Position numbers and translations under genes: made by a program. The notes under the pieces are model-generated. The model saw nothing but the letters and a program-made list of their open reading frames with translations. It was not told the origin of the DNA and ran no database searches. A stretch of 64,000 bases of DNA. It comes from Spirochaetae bacterium HGW-Spirochaetae-1. Lineage in GTDB: Bacteria; Spirochaetota; UBA4802; UBA5550. This document shows, in pieces, positions 28,531-38,189 of this stretch. The DNA is taken from contig PGXY01000007.1 of NCBI GenBank assembly GCA_002839375.1, forward strand, positions 372,001-436,000. Reading direction: 5' to 3'. Positions within the stretch are counted from its first letter, which is position 1. Every line of letters begins with the position of its first letter.

Positions 28531-29817
28531 ATGGAAACGGAAAATAGTATCTTTAATAATCATAAAGGCGCCGTAAGGGTCATAACGGGGGTCCTGCTTA
28601 CGGCATTCTTCACGGTTTTTATCTCTCTTCAGCCCGCTCCAGCCCAGACTGAAAAAGTAAAAAAAACCGCTGCGGACAAAAACACAGGCACGGCAGTAAC
28701 CGTGCCGAAACCGGCGGTTAAGGACACTAAAACCAAGGCCGCACCGGATACCACAGCAAAGGCGGCAAAGCCCCAGGAAAAAAAAGCTCCTCCGACAAAG
28801 GAAGAAATTGAAAAAAAGGAAAAAGAAGCGCAAATCGAGCACGATAAAAAAATGCAGAAATGGATTCGTGACACACTGGCCTTCGGTGTCCATAAGGACC
28901 GGAAGGAAGCCATAGTCCAGATCCTGACCATCAAGGACCAGGGCCTGAAAGAAGAACTGGTCAATGATCTGGTCGAACTGCTCAAAACTGAATATGACAG
29001 TGATGTAAAGGTTAAGGCCCTGACCACAATGGGAGAAATCAAAGTACAGAAGGGCCTGCCTGAAATAACGGCCCTGCTGGACGATGTTTCCATCGATGTA
29101 AGAATTGCCGCTGTTTATGCCCTGAAAAACCTGAAGGCCGATTCGGCAAAGGGCATACTCATTGAGAAGTTAAAAAAAGAGAAAATGCACACCGACTCCC
29201 AGTTTATCGAGGCCCTCATTATTACCCTGGGAGAATTCAACGCCACGGAGCTTATCCCCTTTGCCAGGGAGACCATAGAAAAAAATGACTCGGCAGGGAC
29301 CATCCGTGAACGGTTCGTATTGTTCCTGGGTAATATTAAATCCACTGAATCGAAAGATTTTCTTCTGAACTTATTTAAAAACGAGGAGGAGGATGTGACC
29401 CTGCGCGCTTATGCTGTCAATTCCCTGGCTAAATTGGGAATAAAGGAGGTCACCCCCGATATCAAGACAGTACTCAGTACCATTGATACCTATCCCATGG
29501 ATAAAAAAAAGAGGTATTATTCACTCTCTATCTATTCCATTGCCGCCCTGGTCAAACTGGGCGATACGGACGCCACGCCCCGCCTCATAAATTCCCTGAA
29601 AAGCGACAGTGCCGGGGTCAGGCTTAAGGCCATCGAGCTCTTAAAAGAATTGAAGGATAAAAGAACAATTGACATTTTGCAATATAAAATGAAACATGAT
29701 CCCAACAATAGGGTACGAAAAGCGGCGACTGAAGCCCTGAAGGAAATGGGTGTTGCCGTGGAAGAAAGCACGACAGATAAAAACAACACCGACCAGCCCC
29801 AGAATGAAGAGGAATAG
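28531..29817 (+). CDS. Secreted HEAT-repeat protein
   Basis: A 428-residue exported protein. ATG 28531 has GAGGAG seven bases upstream and is preferred over ATG 28483. A signal or anchor segment (VITGVLLTAFFTVFISLQ) is followed by a Lys/Ala/Thr-rich low-complexity linker, then an array of HEAT-like repeats (for example LPEITALLDDVSIDVRIAAV, followed by YALKNLK) to a short acidic tail. The array is a binding scaffold in the periplasm or at the cell surface. The next gene starts 9 bases after the stop, so it heads a possible three-gene operon. Confidence 0.75.
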   Translation: METENSIFNNHKGAVRVITGVLLTAFFTVFISLQPAPAQTEKVKKTAADKNTGTAVTVPKPAVKDTKTKAAPDTTAKAAKPQEKKAPPTKEEIEKKEKEAQIEHDKKMQKWIRDTLAFGVHKDRKEAIVQILTIKDQGLKEELVNDLVELLKTEYDSDVKVKALTTMGEIKVQKGLPEITALLDDVSIDVRIAAVYALKNLKADSAKGILIEKLKKEKMHTDSQFIEALIITLGEFNATELIPFARETIEKNDSAGTIRERFVLFLGNIKSTESKDFLLNLFKNEEEDVTLRAYAVNSLAKLGIKEVTPDIKTVLSTIDTYPMDKKKRYYSLSIYSIAALVKLGDTDATPRLINSLKSDSAGVRLKAIELLKELKDKRTIDILQYKMKHDPNNRVRKAATEALKEMGVAVEESTTDKNNTDQPQNEEE

Positions 29818-29826
29818 ACGGCGACC

Positions 29827-30243
29827 ATGTATAAAAATTCACTTTATGAAAAACGCAGCATCCCTGACCGGGTAAAGGAACTGGCCGTTCTGGCTCTTTT
29901 CACCGTACTCATTGCACTGGTGTCTCTCATCGTCATGGATATCATTATCTATCCTCTCTCATACTTCGCTGTGACCCGGAAAGACACTTTCAATTTCATC
30001 ATAAAAGATATGTCAATATTCATCATATTGATTATAATGATATTTTTTTTCGTCAGGAAGTTATACTCCCTTCGCAGGGACGGCCTCTCAAAACGGGAGA
30101 TTGCCATATTTATTCTGAAAAGACCGCTGTATTATTCCGCCATCGGCCTTACACTGCTGGGCCTGACCATATTTATAACGGCCTTTATTTATTTTATTCT
30201 CATGGTGAATAATGATCTTCTCATCAGATTGACGAATGGTTGA
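29827..30243 (+). CDS. Small integral membrane protein
   Basis: A 138-residue protein with three predicted membrane helices at about residues 22-46, 56-74 and 99-123. No family is recognised. It sits between the HEAT-repeat gene and the AXE1-like gene, with gaps of 9 and about 7 bases, so all three are probably one transcript. Confidence 0.65.
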   Translation: MYKNSLYEKRSIPDRVKELAVLALFTVLIALVSLIVMDIIIYPLSYFAVTRKDTFNFIIKDMSIFIILIIMIFFFVRKLYSLRRDGLSKREIAIFILKRPLYYSAIGLTLLGLTIFITAFIYFILMVNNDLLIRLTNG

Positions 30244-30250
30244 GGCCGCC

Positions 30251-31186
30251 ATGGCACTTACGGATTTTGACCGATATTTCCAGAACCTCCCCGACTTCGA
30301 CCGTGAAAAGGACTTTATGAATTTCTGGCAGAAGGCTATGACGGACCTGAAAAAAATTCCCCTGGAACCGGAAGTAACAAAAAACAGCAAAAAAAGTGAC
30401 GGGAGCTTTTCTGTCTTTGACGTCACCTTCCGGAGCTTTATGAAGACCCAGGTCTCGGGGTATCTTCTGAAACCAAAAAAAGTTGAAAAACCGCCGGTAA
30501 TCATATATGTACATGATTACAACAGAGTGCATGAGATCAATACGGCCCTGCTGAGGCACGATACAGCTTATTTTTTTCCCACACTTCGGGGACACAACTT
30601 CATGCCCGCACCGGAAAAAACCGAGCAGACAAGCCCGGGCTACCTTATAGAGAACATCCTGGACAAGGAAACATATTACATCAAGGCCGTCTACCTTGAC
30701 ATCCTGCGATCCATCGACACCTTGAGACTCATCAAGGATATCAACTGCGGACGGATCGGCATCATTGGAAAGGGACTGGGGGCTGCCGTTGCCCTCTTTG
30801 CCTCGGCCTTTTCGGACCGCATCGTGTCCCTGGTGCTGGATACACCGTCGTTCTGCAACCTGACCCTGAGCCAGAATATATCCACCAGCGAAGCTGCCCG
30901 GGAAATCAATGACTTCATAACACTGACCAGGGGAAAGAAAAAACAGATAAAAACAACCCTCACCTATTTCGACGCCCTGAATTTCGCGGATCTTGTACAG
31001 TGCCCGGTACTGACCACCGTGGGCTTCAGGGACACGCAGTCTCCGCCGGATTGCATATTCGGTCTCTTCAACAACCTTCTCTGTGACAAAACCATCGAGG
31101 TCTATCCCGATGAGGGCAACAGTGCCGGAGGGGAAAAGCAGTTCACAAAATCACTGGACTGGCTTATGGAAAAAATCAACTCATGA
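30251..31186 (+). CDS. AXE1-like alpha/beta-hydrolase fold, probable pseudoenzyme
   Basis: A 311-residue protein with the acetyl-xylan-esterase (AXE1) layout: an N-terminal segment FMNFWQKAMTDLKKIPLEP, SGYLLKPKK and a Rossmann-like core. Where AXE1 has the nucleophile Gly-x-Ser-x-Gly, this protein reads GKGLG, and the late His position is YPDEGNS, although GFRDTQSPPD keeps the acid region. It therefore probably lacks esterase activity and binds a ligand or partner. ATG 30251 with TGAGG upstream is preferred over ATG 30236, which overlaps the previous gene. The tail overlaps the convergent pcm gene by 11 bases. Confidence 0.7.
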   Translation: MALTDFDRYFQNLPDFDREKDFMNFWQKAMTDLKKIPLEPEVTKNSKKSDGSFSVFDVTFRSFMKTQVSGYLLKPKKVEKPPVIIYVHDYNRVHEINTALLRHDTAYFFPTLRGHNFMPAPEKTEQTSPGYLIENILDKETYYIKAVYLDILRSIDTLRLIKDINCGRIGIIGKGLGAAVALFASAFSDRIVSLVLDTPSFCNLTLSQNISTSEAAREINDFITLTRGKKKQIKTTLTYFDALNFADLVQCPVLTTVGFRDTQSPPDCIFGLFNNLLCDKTIEVYPDEGNSAGGEKQFTKSLDWLMEKINS

Positions 31187-31790
31187 CAAGAGGGACAAAA
31201 GTAGCCTGACCGATATGTTCCTCGGCGAATGAACCGTCATTACGCCTGATATACTTCATTATGCGATGGCCGGAACCGTTTCCCACGGGGATGATTACAC
31301 GCCCGCCCTCATGCACCTTGGCAAGAATGTCATGGGGAAAAAGATCGGCGCCTGCCGCGACAATCACCGCATCGAAGGTCCCTTCGGCTTCGTTGAAATC
31401 ATCGGAATGGAGAAAGCTCACGTTGCGGCAGTCCATGCCGGACAGAACCGTCCTGGCGCGCATGGACAATTCCCGTATTCTCTCGAGAGTTATCACGGAC
31501 CCGGCAAGGCGTGAAAGAACAGCGGTCTGATATCCCGAACCGGTCCCCACTTCCAGGACCCTCTCGATCCCGGTCAGGGAGAGGGACTGCACCATGAGTC
31601 CGATGACCGATGGTTTAGATATGGTCTGGCCGAATCCAATAGGCAGAGATGAATCGTTATAGGCGCTGTATCTCAGGGCCTCGGAGACGAAAAGATGCCG
31701 GGGAACCTGGTACATGGCCTCAAGGACATTGCTGGAAATGATACCCTTCCTGTTCAGGGACTCCACCATCTCCTTTCTTATATAATGCAT
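31176..31790 (-). CDS. pcm: Protein-L-isoaspartate O-methyltransferase
   Basis: A 204-residue PIMT that methylates isoaspartyl residues with S-adenosylmethionine, beginning repair of aged proteins. The expected order is present: VLEAMYQVPRHLFVSEALR, IGFGQTISKPSVIGLM, the SAM loop LEVGTGSGYQTAVLS, and ILAKVHEGGRVIIPVG. ATG 31790 lies 4 bases after the stop of the upstream VWA gene and is preferred over an overlapping TTG at 31811. The two genes are probably co-transcribed. It converges with the AXE1-like gene. Confidence 0.93.
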   Translation of the reverse strand: MHYIRKEMVESLNRKGIISSNVLEAMYQVPRHLFVSEALRYSAYNDSSLPIGFGQTISKPSVIGLMVQSLSLTGIERVLEVGTGSGYQTAVLSRLAGSVITLERIRELSMRARTVLSGMDCRNVSFLHSDDFNEAEGTFDAVIVAAGADLFPHDILAKVHEGGRVIIPVGNGSGHRIMKYIRRNDGSFAEEHIGQATFVPLVMS

Positions 31791-31794
31791 ACCG

Positions 31795-33843
31795 TCAGCG
31801 CTCTGGTACAAAATATCCTCCGTATTCCACGCCTTTTATTCCCTTGTAATCCACCTCTAATTTCACATCGGACCACCAGCCCCGGAATGACGGCATCTTA
31901 AAAGTGGAATAAATGAGAACATAGCGGTATTCCTCGGATTGCTTCACCTCATCATAGAGGCGGCGCAGCGTATCCATTTGGGCAGGCCTGATAACAGCTC
32001 CGCCCGTATCGCGGGCGATCATGGCCAGGGACTGGTCGGGTTCCTTGACTGAAATGATATAGATTGGTATGAAGTGCGACCTGGCGTACTGGATTACGGT
32101 TCGAACCGAATACTGGGTAAATGAATTCTCTGCAACTGTACCGTCGGTGATCATGATAACGGCCCGGCGGTTCAAACGGGGTATGAGGTCGGTAACGGCG
32201 TTGTACAGGGCTGATCCCATGTTTTTACCCTTATCGTATTCACCTTCTTTGACAGCTTTCAGGGTCCTTCTTCTGCTCCAGTCGAAGGGGCTGCCTTCCC
32301 AATAAGTGTTGTTGAAGTTCATCACCCTGATCGAATCGTTCTTCCTCATCTTTTTGAGATAAAAATCGGCCAGCCAGGCAAGCTCGTTCCGGTTACCCCG
32401 ATTCTCCTCGGACCTGTCCACACAGAGAACCGTGGAGACTGAAACCGCCTTCTTCTTCAGATAATTTGTCTGAATCTGCGTGATGGGAGCATTATCCTCC
32501 ACAATGGTAAAATTGCTCCTGTCCAGGGCGTAGAGAGGATTTCCTGATCGGTCCCTCACATTGATATAAAAAGCAACAATGGGAAACCGGCTCACATCGA
32601 CAGACACTATTTCCACATCGAGATTGGCATATTTTTTCTGTACCGGTGAGAAGACATCAACGGCCTGACGGTCGAAATCGAGACAATACAAAAGGCCGTC
32701 CCGGTCCACAACGGAGGACATGAGACGTGCGAATTTATTGTTATCCCTGCTCCCGTTATTTTCGCTCTCCCAGGAGTAAAACCAGTTTATTTCACCCGAT
32801 ACGGTATTATACTGAAGAAGTCCCTTTTTCTCATCGGCAATGAGCAGAATGTCTCCCGCCGAACTGATCCCACGGGGAACCTCAAGCTGATCCGTGAGGA
32901 TATTCTCGATGAAATTGCCGGAATCATCAAAACAGGCAATACGGTGATTATTGGTATCGGTTACATAGACCCTGTTACCGAGACACACCATATCGTTGGG
33001 ATTATCCAGCTCCCCCTCATAGGTCCCCTTGGTGCCGAAGGAATAGAGGAAGGAGTTTTGGCTGTCAAATTTCTGGACGCGGTGATTTCCCGAATCGGCT
33101 ACATAGAGATGACCCTCAGGGCTGAAGCATACTCCTTCGGGACCGTGAAACTCCCCGCCGTTATTCCCGCTCTTTCCTATCTTGCTCTCGATGGTGCCTT
33201 TCGTGTTGTAAAGGAATATCATGTCATTTTTGAAATCAGCTACGGCTAACTTTCCGTTACGGTAATCAAGGCCGTAGAGGCGGCCGTCCAGGGAAGGCGT
33301 CCTGGTAAACTCTCCCTGACCGTTGGCGTTTATTTTCACCAGCTTCCCGCCGGGGAAGGATGTTATATAGATATTTTTCTCATTATCCACGGCGAGATCA
33401 ACGGGCTGGGCAAAATTGAAACGCTTCATGCGATAGGAATGCAGGGTGTTATTATATACCAGCGTAGCCAGGCTTCCCTGCTCTTCCATGAGGCTGTCCC
33501 TGAATTGCAGGCTCTCAAGCCTCGAGGCTGCCAGCACATTGTCGGGAAACATGTCATTGAGCACTTTCAATTCCAGCATGGCCGGATCGACAAATCCTGA
33601 AAGCTTATATGACCGTACCAGGTAATCACGGGCTGAAAAGTAGTCGGGATAGATGGCAATAGCTTTTCGAAAAAATTCCACGGCCGCCAGGTAATGCATC
33701 TTGTTATAGTGCTCCATCCCCTTCCGGAACTGGACCTTGGCAGTCTCGAACTTCACGAAATCCCTGGACTGCGAAAAAAGATTTTCCGCGGCGATGCCCA
33801 GGAACACAAATAGTATAAGTGCCGTTATTTTTCTTTTTCCCAT
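31795..33843 (-). CDS. Secreted TPR-NHL-VWA protein
   Basis: A 682-residue exported multidomain protein: signal peptide to about residue 25, one or two TPRs (residues 30-90), a six-bladed NHL-type propeller from about residue 140 to 400 (repeats such as EGVCFSPEGHLYVADSGNHR), and a von Willebrand A-like domain to the end (STVLCVDRSEENRGNR, then AVIMITDGTV). The VWA MIDAS DxSxS is altered to DRSEE, so metal-dependent adhesion is uncertain. It probably mediates protein contacts in the envelope or on the surface. pcm follows after 4 bases. Confidence 0.8.
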   Translation of the reverse strand: MGKRKITALILFVFLGIAAENLFSQSRDFVKFETAKVQFRKGMEHYNKMHYLAAVEFFRKAIAIYPDYFSARDYLVRSYKLSGFVDPAMLELKVLNDMFPDNVLAASRLESLQFRDSLMEEQGSLATLVYNNTLHSYRMKRFNFAQPVDLAVDNEKNIYITSFPGGKLVKINANGQGEFTRTPSLDGRLYGLDYRNGKLAVADFKNDMIFLYNTKGTIESKIGKSGNNGGEFHGPEGVCFSPEGHLYVADSGNHRVQKFDSQNSFLYSFGTKGTYEGELDNPNDMVCLGNRVYVTDTNNHRIACFDDSGNFIENILTDQLEVPRGISSAGDILLIADEKKGLLQYNTVSGEINWFYSWESENNGSRDNNKFARLMSSVVDRDGLLYCLDFDRQAVDVFSPVQKKYANLDVEIVSVDVSRFPIVAFYINVRDRSGNPLYALDRSNFTIVEDNAPITQIQTNYLKKKAVSVSTVLCVDRSEENRGNRNELAWLADFYLKKMRKNDSIRVMNFNNTYWEGSPFDWSRRRTLKAVKEGEYDKGKNMGSALYNAVTDLIPRLNRRAVIMITDGTVAENSFTQYSVRTVIQYARSHFIPIYIISVKEPDQSLAMIARDTGGAVIRPAQMDTLRRLYDEVKQSEEYRYVLIYSTFKMPSFRGWWSDVKLEVDYKGIKGVEYGGYFVPER

Positions 33844-33976
33844 GTTCTGTGAAATCCGGAGTTATTTCATTCTGCTCTGAAAAAATGCGCACCAATGATA
33901 ATATCTTTTAACATTATCGGACCGTATTATGTCTTTTTAAAAGGACTTTTTAAAAGATGCAAGCTTTATTTGCAAT

Positions 33977-33990
33977 GAGGCTCTGACCCC
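33977..33990 (+). repeat. Dispersed motif GAGGCTCTGACCCC
   Basis: Intergenic copy followed by a run of T residues; see 24446-24458. It lies in the divergent gap upstream of the VWA protein gene. Confidence 0.6.
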
Positions 33991-34056
33991 TTTTTTTCGT
34001 CAAATTTGTTTATATAATTTTGCATTTCATAAATTTAAAAAAATTAAGAAATTTCA

Positions 34057-34085
34057 TTGACTCCGTATATGCTCAGGCCTATCTG
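34057..34085 (+). promoter_or_regulatory. Candidate promoter for the small unknown gene
   Basis: TTGACT at 34057-34062, 17 bases, TATCTG at 34080-34085. The TTG at 34057 is better explained as this -35 than as a start codon. The start at 34123 is then about 37 bases after the -10. Confidence 0.45.
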
Positions 34086-34122
34086 TCCTTCATTTATTGT
34101 ATATATTATATTCATAGTGATA

Positions 34123-34602
34123 ATGGCCATGGAACACACAATATACACAAGGGACTCTGATGAAACGCTCTTCGGGCTCCTATCCTCGTATAAATTCAAT
34201 AACACCTATGTGAGAGTACTGGAATCTCCTTCAGACAACTGCATTTCGGTACAGGTCACGGATAATCCCAGGAAATGGAGTTATATTCAGGACCGGAAAT
34301 ACACCAATTTCCGGGAGCTGCGCCGCCTGGAAATAGGCTGCGACCGCCTCTGCCTCAAATATATCAATCACAACCAGCTCCTCATGGCCCGTGGGCCGCT
34401 GCTTGGGATAAAGATACCTTCAAAAAATGCTGCTGTTGTCAACAAACTGGAAAACCTGGATGTACATATCTTTGAGACCACCATGGAATTCAGGGAGAAG
34501 ATACTGAAGGGTGTGAAAAATCTGCTGAACCTGAGCCCTCAGAAAAAGATGGAAATAATAGAGAAATGCATCAACCAGTGTCTCCGGGACCAGGAGGACT
34601 GA
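34123..34602 (+). CDS. Hypothetical protein
   Basis: A 159-residue soluble protein I do not recognise. An ATG at 34123 or 34129 (MAMEHTIYTRDSDET) is likely the start. The first part looks like mixed alpha/beta (FNNTYVRVLESPSDNCISVQ) with a helical C terminus (NLLNLSPQKKMEIIEKC). It ends only 3 bases before the stop of uvrA on the other strand. No role can be inferred. Confidence 0.6.
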   Translation: MAMEHTIYTRDSDETLFGLLSSYKFNNTYVRVLESPSDNCISVQVTDNPRKWSYIQDRKYTNFRELRRLEIGCDRLCLKYINHNQLLMARGPLLGIKIPSKNAAVVNKLENLDVHIFETTMEFREKILKGVKNLLNLSPQKKMEIIEKCINQCLRDQED

Positions 34603-34605
34603 TCC

Positions 34606-37425
34606 TCAGCGCCTGCTGAATATCCGCTTGAGAAACTGTCCCGTGTAGGATTCCTTCATCCTGGCTATTTCCTCGGGCGTTCCCGCACCCACGATGGTAC
34701 CGCCGCCGTCACCGCCTTCGGGGCCCAGATCGATGATCCAGTCAGCCGTTTTAATGACATCGAGGTTATGTTCTATGACAATGAGCGTGTTGCCCTTGTC
34801 CACCAGGGAATTGAGCACATCAATAAGCTTCTGTATGTCGGCGAAATGCAGTCCCGTTGTGGGCTCATCGAGAATATACACGGTCCTTCCCGTGGCCCGC
34901 TTTGACAGCTCCGTGGCCAGCTTGACACGCTGTGCCTCACCGCCTGAAAGTGTCGTGGCGGGCTGTCCCAGCTTGATATAACCCAGCCCGACTTTGTTCA
35001 GCGTATCCAGCTTGCTTTTAACGGCTGGAATGCTTTCAAAAAATTCCAGGGCCTCCTCGACGGTCATCTCCAGTATTTCGTATATGTTCTTTCCCTTGTA
35101 GCGGACCTCCAGGGTCTCATGGTTGTACCGCCTTCCCTTGCACACCTCGCAGGTAATGTAGACGTCGGGAAGGAAATGCATTTCTATCTTCTTGACGCCG
35201 TCTCCCTGGCACGTTTCGCACCGGCCCCCGGCAACATTGAAGGAGAAGCGGCCGGCCTTATATCCCCGTACCTTTGACTCGGGAAGCCTGGTAAAAAGAT
35301 CACGAATGGGAGTAAAGAGCCCGGTATAGGTGGCAGGATTGGACCGGGGCGTCCTTCCGATGGGCGACTGGTCTATATCAATGACTTTATCCACTTCCTC
35401 AATGCCCGTTATCTTATCGAAGGCGCCGGGATATTCCCGGGAGCGCATGAGCAGGTTTGAGAGCGCCTTGTACAGAATTTCAATGACCAGGGTGGATTTT
35501 CCCGAACCGGAAACACCGGTAATCGCGGTAAAAACACCCAGGGGAAACCGGGCATCAATTTTTTTCAGATTATTTTCGGCTGCTCCCGTTATTTCTATAT
35601 GCCCCCGGGACTCACGCCGTTCCTGCGGTACCGGAATGGACTTCCTGCCTGCGAGATAATCGCCGGTTATCGAAGCCATGTTTGCCTCGATTTCCGCGGG
35701 AGTTCCCGTGGCCACAACGTAGCCGCCATGAAGCCCCGCCCCGGGTCCCAGGTCCACGACGTAATCGGCCTCGCGAATGGTCTCCTCGTCGTGTTCAACG
35801 ACAATGACCGTGTTGCCCAGGTCCCGCATGTGCTTCAGGGTGGTAAGGAGCTTCTGGTTGTCGCGCTGGTGCAGGCCGATGCTGGGCTCATCCAGTACAT
35901 AGAGTACACCCGTGAGGCTCGAGCCGATCTGTGTGGCCAGGCGTATGCGCTGTGATTCGCCGCCCGAGAGGGTTCCGGCCGCCCGGTCAAGAGTCAGGTA
36001 TTCTATGCCCACGTCGTTGAGAAATTTAAGCCTGGTCCTGATTTCCTTCAGCACCTGGCGGGATATTTTTTCCTCCGTGGGAGAAAGGGCCATGGACCCG
36101 AAAAAGTCATGGGACTGCCTGATAGACATGGCCGTCACCTGGTCGATCGGTCTGCCCGCCACTTTTACTGAAAGACTTTCCTTTTTCAGCCGCTTGCCGT
36201 TACAGCTGTCGCATACCTGGTTGGCCATGTATCCTTCCATCCATTCACGCATTTCATCGGACTTTGTTTCACGATAGCGGCGCTCCAGATTGGGAATGAC
36301 CCCCTCGAAGGAACGGTTGAATTTGAACTCCAGGTTCTCGCGTTTCACATTGAAATTCATGCGCTCACCGCCGGAGCCGTAGAGGATGATCTTTTTTATC
36401 CGTTCGGGCAGCTTCTTCCACGGCATGTGCGCATCAAAATTCAGGCCCCGTTCCAGGGACTTTATCTGTTCAATATACCAGTAGCTCGTGGTCTTCCCCC
36501 ATACATCAAGCACCCCGTCGTAGAGTGATTTGTCGGGATCGGAGACTATTCGTTCGGGATCGAAACGCATGATAAAACCGAGGCCGCTGCACTTTTCGCA
36601 GGCGCCGTAGGGGCTATTGAAGGAAAACATGCGCGGCGAGAGTTCCGGAATGGATATACCGCAATCGGGACAGGAGAGGCTCGTGGAGAAAAGTTTCTCC
36701 TCGTCATCCTTGAGTAAAACAAGTACCAGTCCGTCGGCAATAGACAGGGCCGTCTCAATGGAGTCGGCCAGGCGGGGACGGATACCGTCCTTGATGACGA
36801 TGCGGTCCACGACGATTTCTATTGAATGTTTTTTGTTTTTATCGAGCTTGATAGTCTCTTCCAGGGTGAGAATTTCACCGTTCACCCTGACCCTGACGAA
36901 TCCGTCTTTCCGGGCATGCTCAAACTTATCGGCATGCTCGCCCTTTCTGCCGCGGACCACGGGCGCCAGGACCTGTATCCGCGTTCCCGAACGAAGCGTC
37001 ATGAGGGACTCCACTATCTGGTCCAGGGACTGGGACGATATCTGCTTGCCGCATTCATGACAGTAGGGAACACCGATGCGGGCGTATAATAAACGGAAAT
37101 AATCATATATTTCCGTAACGGTCCCCACGGTTGATCGGGGATTACGGTGCGTGGTCTTCTGTTCGATGGAGATGGCCGGGGAAAGCCCATCGATGAAATC
37201 GACATCGGGCTTTTCCATGAGGCCGAGGAACTGGCGCGCATACGAGGAGAGGGACTCAACATATCGCCTCTGACCCTCGGCGTAGATCGTGTCAAAGGCG
37301 AGGGAGCTTTTTCCGGAACCGGAAAGACCGGTCATTACCACCAGACTATCCCGCGGGATTTCCAGTGATATGTTTTTCAGGTTATGCTCGCGGGCTCCCC
37401 TGATGACAATGGAACGGCTGGTCAT
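34606..37425 (-). CDS. uvrA: Excinuclease ABC subunit A
   Basis: A 939-residue UvrA, the damage-sensing ATPase of nucleotide excision repair. Two ABC modules are present with Walker A GLSGSGKS and GVSGSGKS and signature LSGGESQR and LSGGEAQR. Zinc modules are seen in CEKCSGLG and in CETCQGDG with CEVCKGRRY. The start is ATG 37425, which overlaps the upstream zinc-ribbon stop as ATGA, indicating translational coupling. It works with UvrB and UvrC (not in this window) and receives lesions from Mfd (4245-7658). Confidence 0.97.
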   Translation of the reverse strand: MTSRSIVIRGAREHNLKNISLEIPRDSLVVMTGLSGSGKSSLAFDTIYAEGQRRYVESLSSYARQFLGLMEKPDVDFIDGLSPAISIEQKTTHRNPRSTVGTVTEIYDYFRLLYARIGVPYCHECGKQISSQSLDQIVESLMTLRSGTRIQVLAPVVRGRKGEHADKFEHARKDGFVRVRVNGEILTLEETIKLDKNKKHSIEIVVDRIVIKDGIRPRLADSIETALSIADGLVLVLLKDDEEKLFSTSLSCPDCGISIPELSPRMFSFNSPYGACEKCSGLGFIMRFDPERIVSDPDKSLYDGVLDVWGKTTSYWYIEQIKSLERGLNFDAHMPWKKLPERIKKIILYGSGGERMNFNVKRENLEFKFNRSFEGVIPNLERRYRETKSDEMREWMEGYMANQVCDSCNGKRLKKESLSVKVAGRPIDQVTAMSIRQSHDFFGSMALSPTEEKISRQVLKEIRTRLKFLNDVGIEYLTLDRAAGTLSGGESQRIRLATQIGSSLTGVLYVLDEPSIGLHQRDNQKLLTTLKHMRDLGNTVIVVEHDEETIREADYVVDLGPGAGLHGGYVVATGTPAEIEANMASITGDYLAGRKSIPVPQERRESRGHIEITGAAENNLKKIDARFPLGVFTAITGVSGSGKSTLVIEILYKALSNLLMRSREYPGAFDKITGIEEVDKVIDIDQSPIGRTPRSNPATYTGLFTPIRDLFTRLPESKVRGYKAGRFSFNVAGGRCETCQGDGVKKIEMHFLPDVYITCEVCKGRRYNHETLEVRYKGKNIYEILEMTVEEALEFFESIPAVKSKLDTLNKVGLGYIKLGQPATTLSGGEAQRVKLATELSKRATGRTVYILDEPTTGLHFADIQKLIDVLNSLVDKGNTLIVIEHNLDVIKTADWIIDLGPEGGDGGGTIVGAGTPEEIARMKESYTGQFLKRIFSRR

Positions 37426-37718
37426 ATCTGCTCGATATTGAGAGAACCGCACATGGGACAGATGACGTCGGCTTCATCCACCTCCTCAACATAATCATCC
37501 TTTTTCTTAATTATTATATCATCCCAGCGATAATCACAGTCTTCGCAGGCATAGCTCACATGAATCTTTTTTTCATTTGCTTCGAGATCGTCAGCATCGT
37601 CGTCAACGAGATCATCATCATCCACCAGTTCTTCCTCGTCGTAATGCTCTTCATAATATTCGTCTTCGTATACGTGATCGTCATATTCTTTTTCGTAGCT
37701 TTCGTGTTCGTTCGACAT
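37422..37718 (-). CDS. Acidic protein with C-terminal zinc ribbon, coupled to uvrA
   Basis: A 98-residue protein. The first 60 residues are dominated by Asp, Glu and Tyr (for example [20 protein letters not shown]). The C terminus carries a four-Cys zinc ribbon: CEDC and, about 35 residues later, CPMC. ATG 37718 with AGGGTGAT upstream is preferred over the frame start at 37733. Coupling to uvrA by an ATGA overlap suggests a link with DNA repair or with nucleic-acid-mimic binding, but this is only inference. Confidence 0.7.
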   Translation of the reverse strand: MSNEHESYEKEYDDHVYEDEYYEEHYDEEELVDDDDLVDDDADDLEANEKKIHVSYACEDCDYRWDDIIIKKKDDYVEEVDEADVICPMCGSLNIEQI

Positions 37719-38189
37719 GATATCACCCTGCATTTCTAAAGTTTATTTTTCATTGTCCCATTGCCGAATACTGAACCGTCCATTTCAGCTAAATGACCTG
37801 TCCGGGTACCTTTTCCATAAAATGAAACAACCAGCACTCACCTTCAGCCCGTCCTTACCAAAGGTTCACTTTTAATATAATAATAAAAGAAAGATAAGAA
37901 TGAAAAATATTTTTTTAAATAATTGCTACTGAAATCAACTTACAAACATGCTCTTTTTATTGTCAAAAAAATTTTATCCCATTAAAAATATTTTTACAAA
38001 AGTGTCGGATGCTATAACTATTCAAATTTACATAAACACAATAAAGGCTATTCACTTCTACACTTTCACCCGGAAGACCCCGGCGAAAACAGGCCCTTTT
38101 GTTATGTATCCCCTCTCGCCGCCCCTTTAAGGGGCTGGGGAATGATCCCCGGAAACCTCTGAAAAGATATCCCTTATTTCTTAATATGT
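37719..38189. other. Intergenic stretch, AT-rich with a REP-like hairpin
   Basis: No gene found. It is AT-rich with poly-A/poly-T tracts in the middle, then a GC-rich double hairpin at 38116-38148. No clear promoter was recognised. Confidence 0.5.
38116..38148. repeat. REP-like GC-rich double hairpin
   Basis: Begins TCGCCGCCCC and contains CCCCTT-T-AAGGGG, then GGGGA-ATGA-TCCCC. The opening matches the left arm at 45080, so it looks like half of that paired element. Confidence 0.55.

Noticed and set aside
32095-32115. GGTTCGAACC, like a tRNA T-loop
   Set aside because: It is coding sequence of the VWA protein and no cloverleaf can be drawn around it.
34057-34122. N-terminal extension of the small unknown protein from TTG
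   Set aside because: The TTG fits a -35 element; a hydrophobic extension there is unlikely to be translated.
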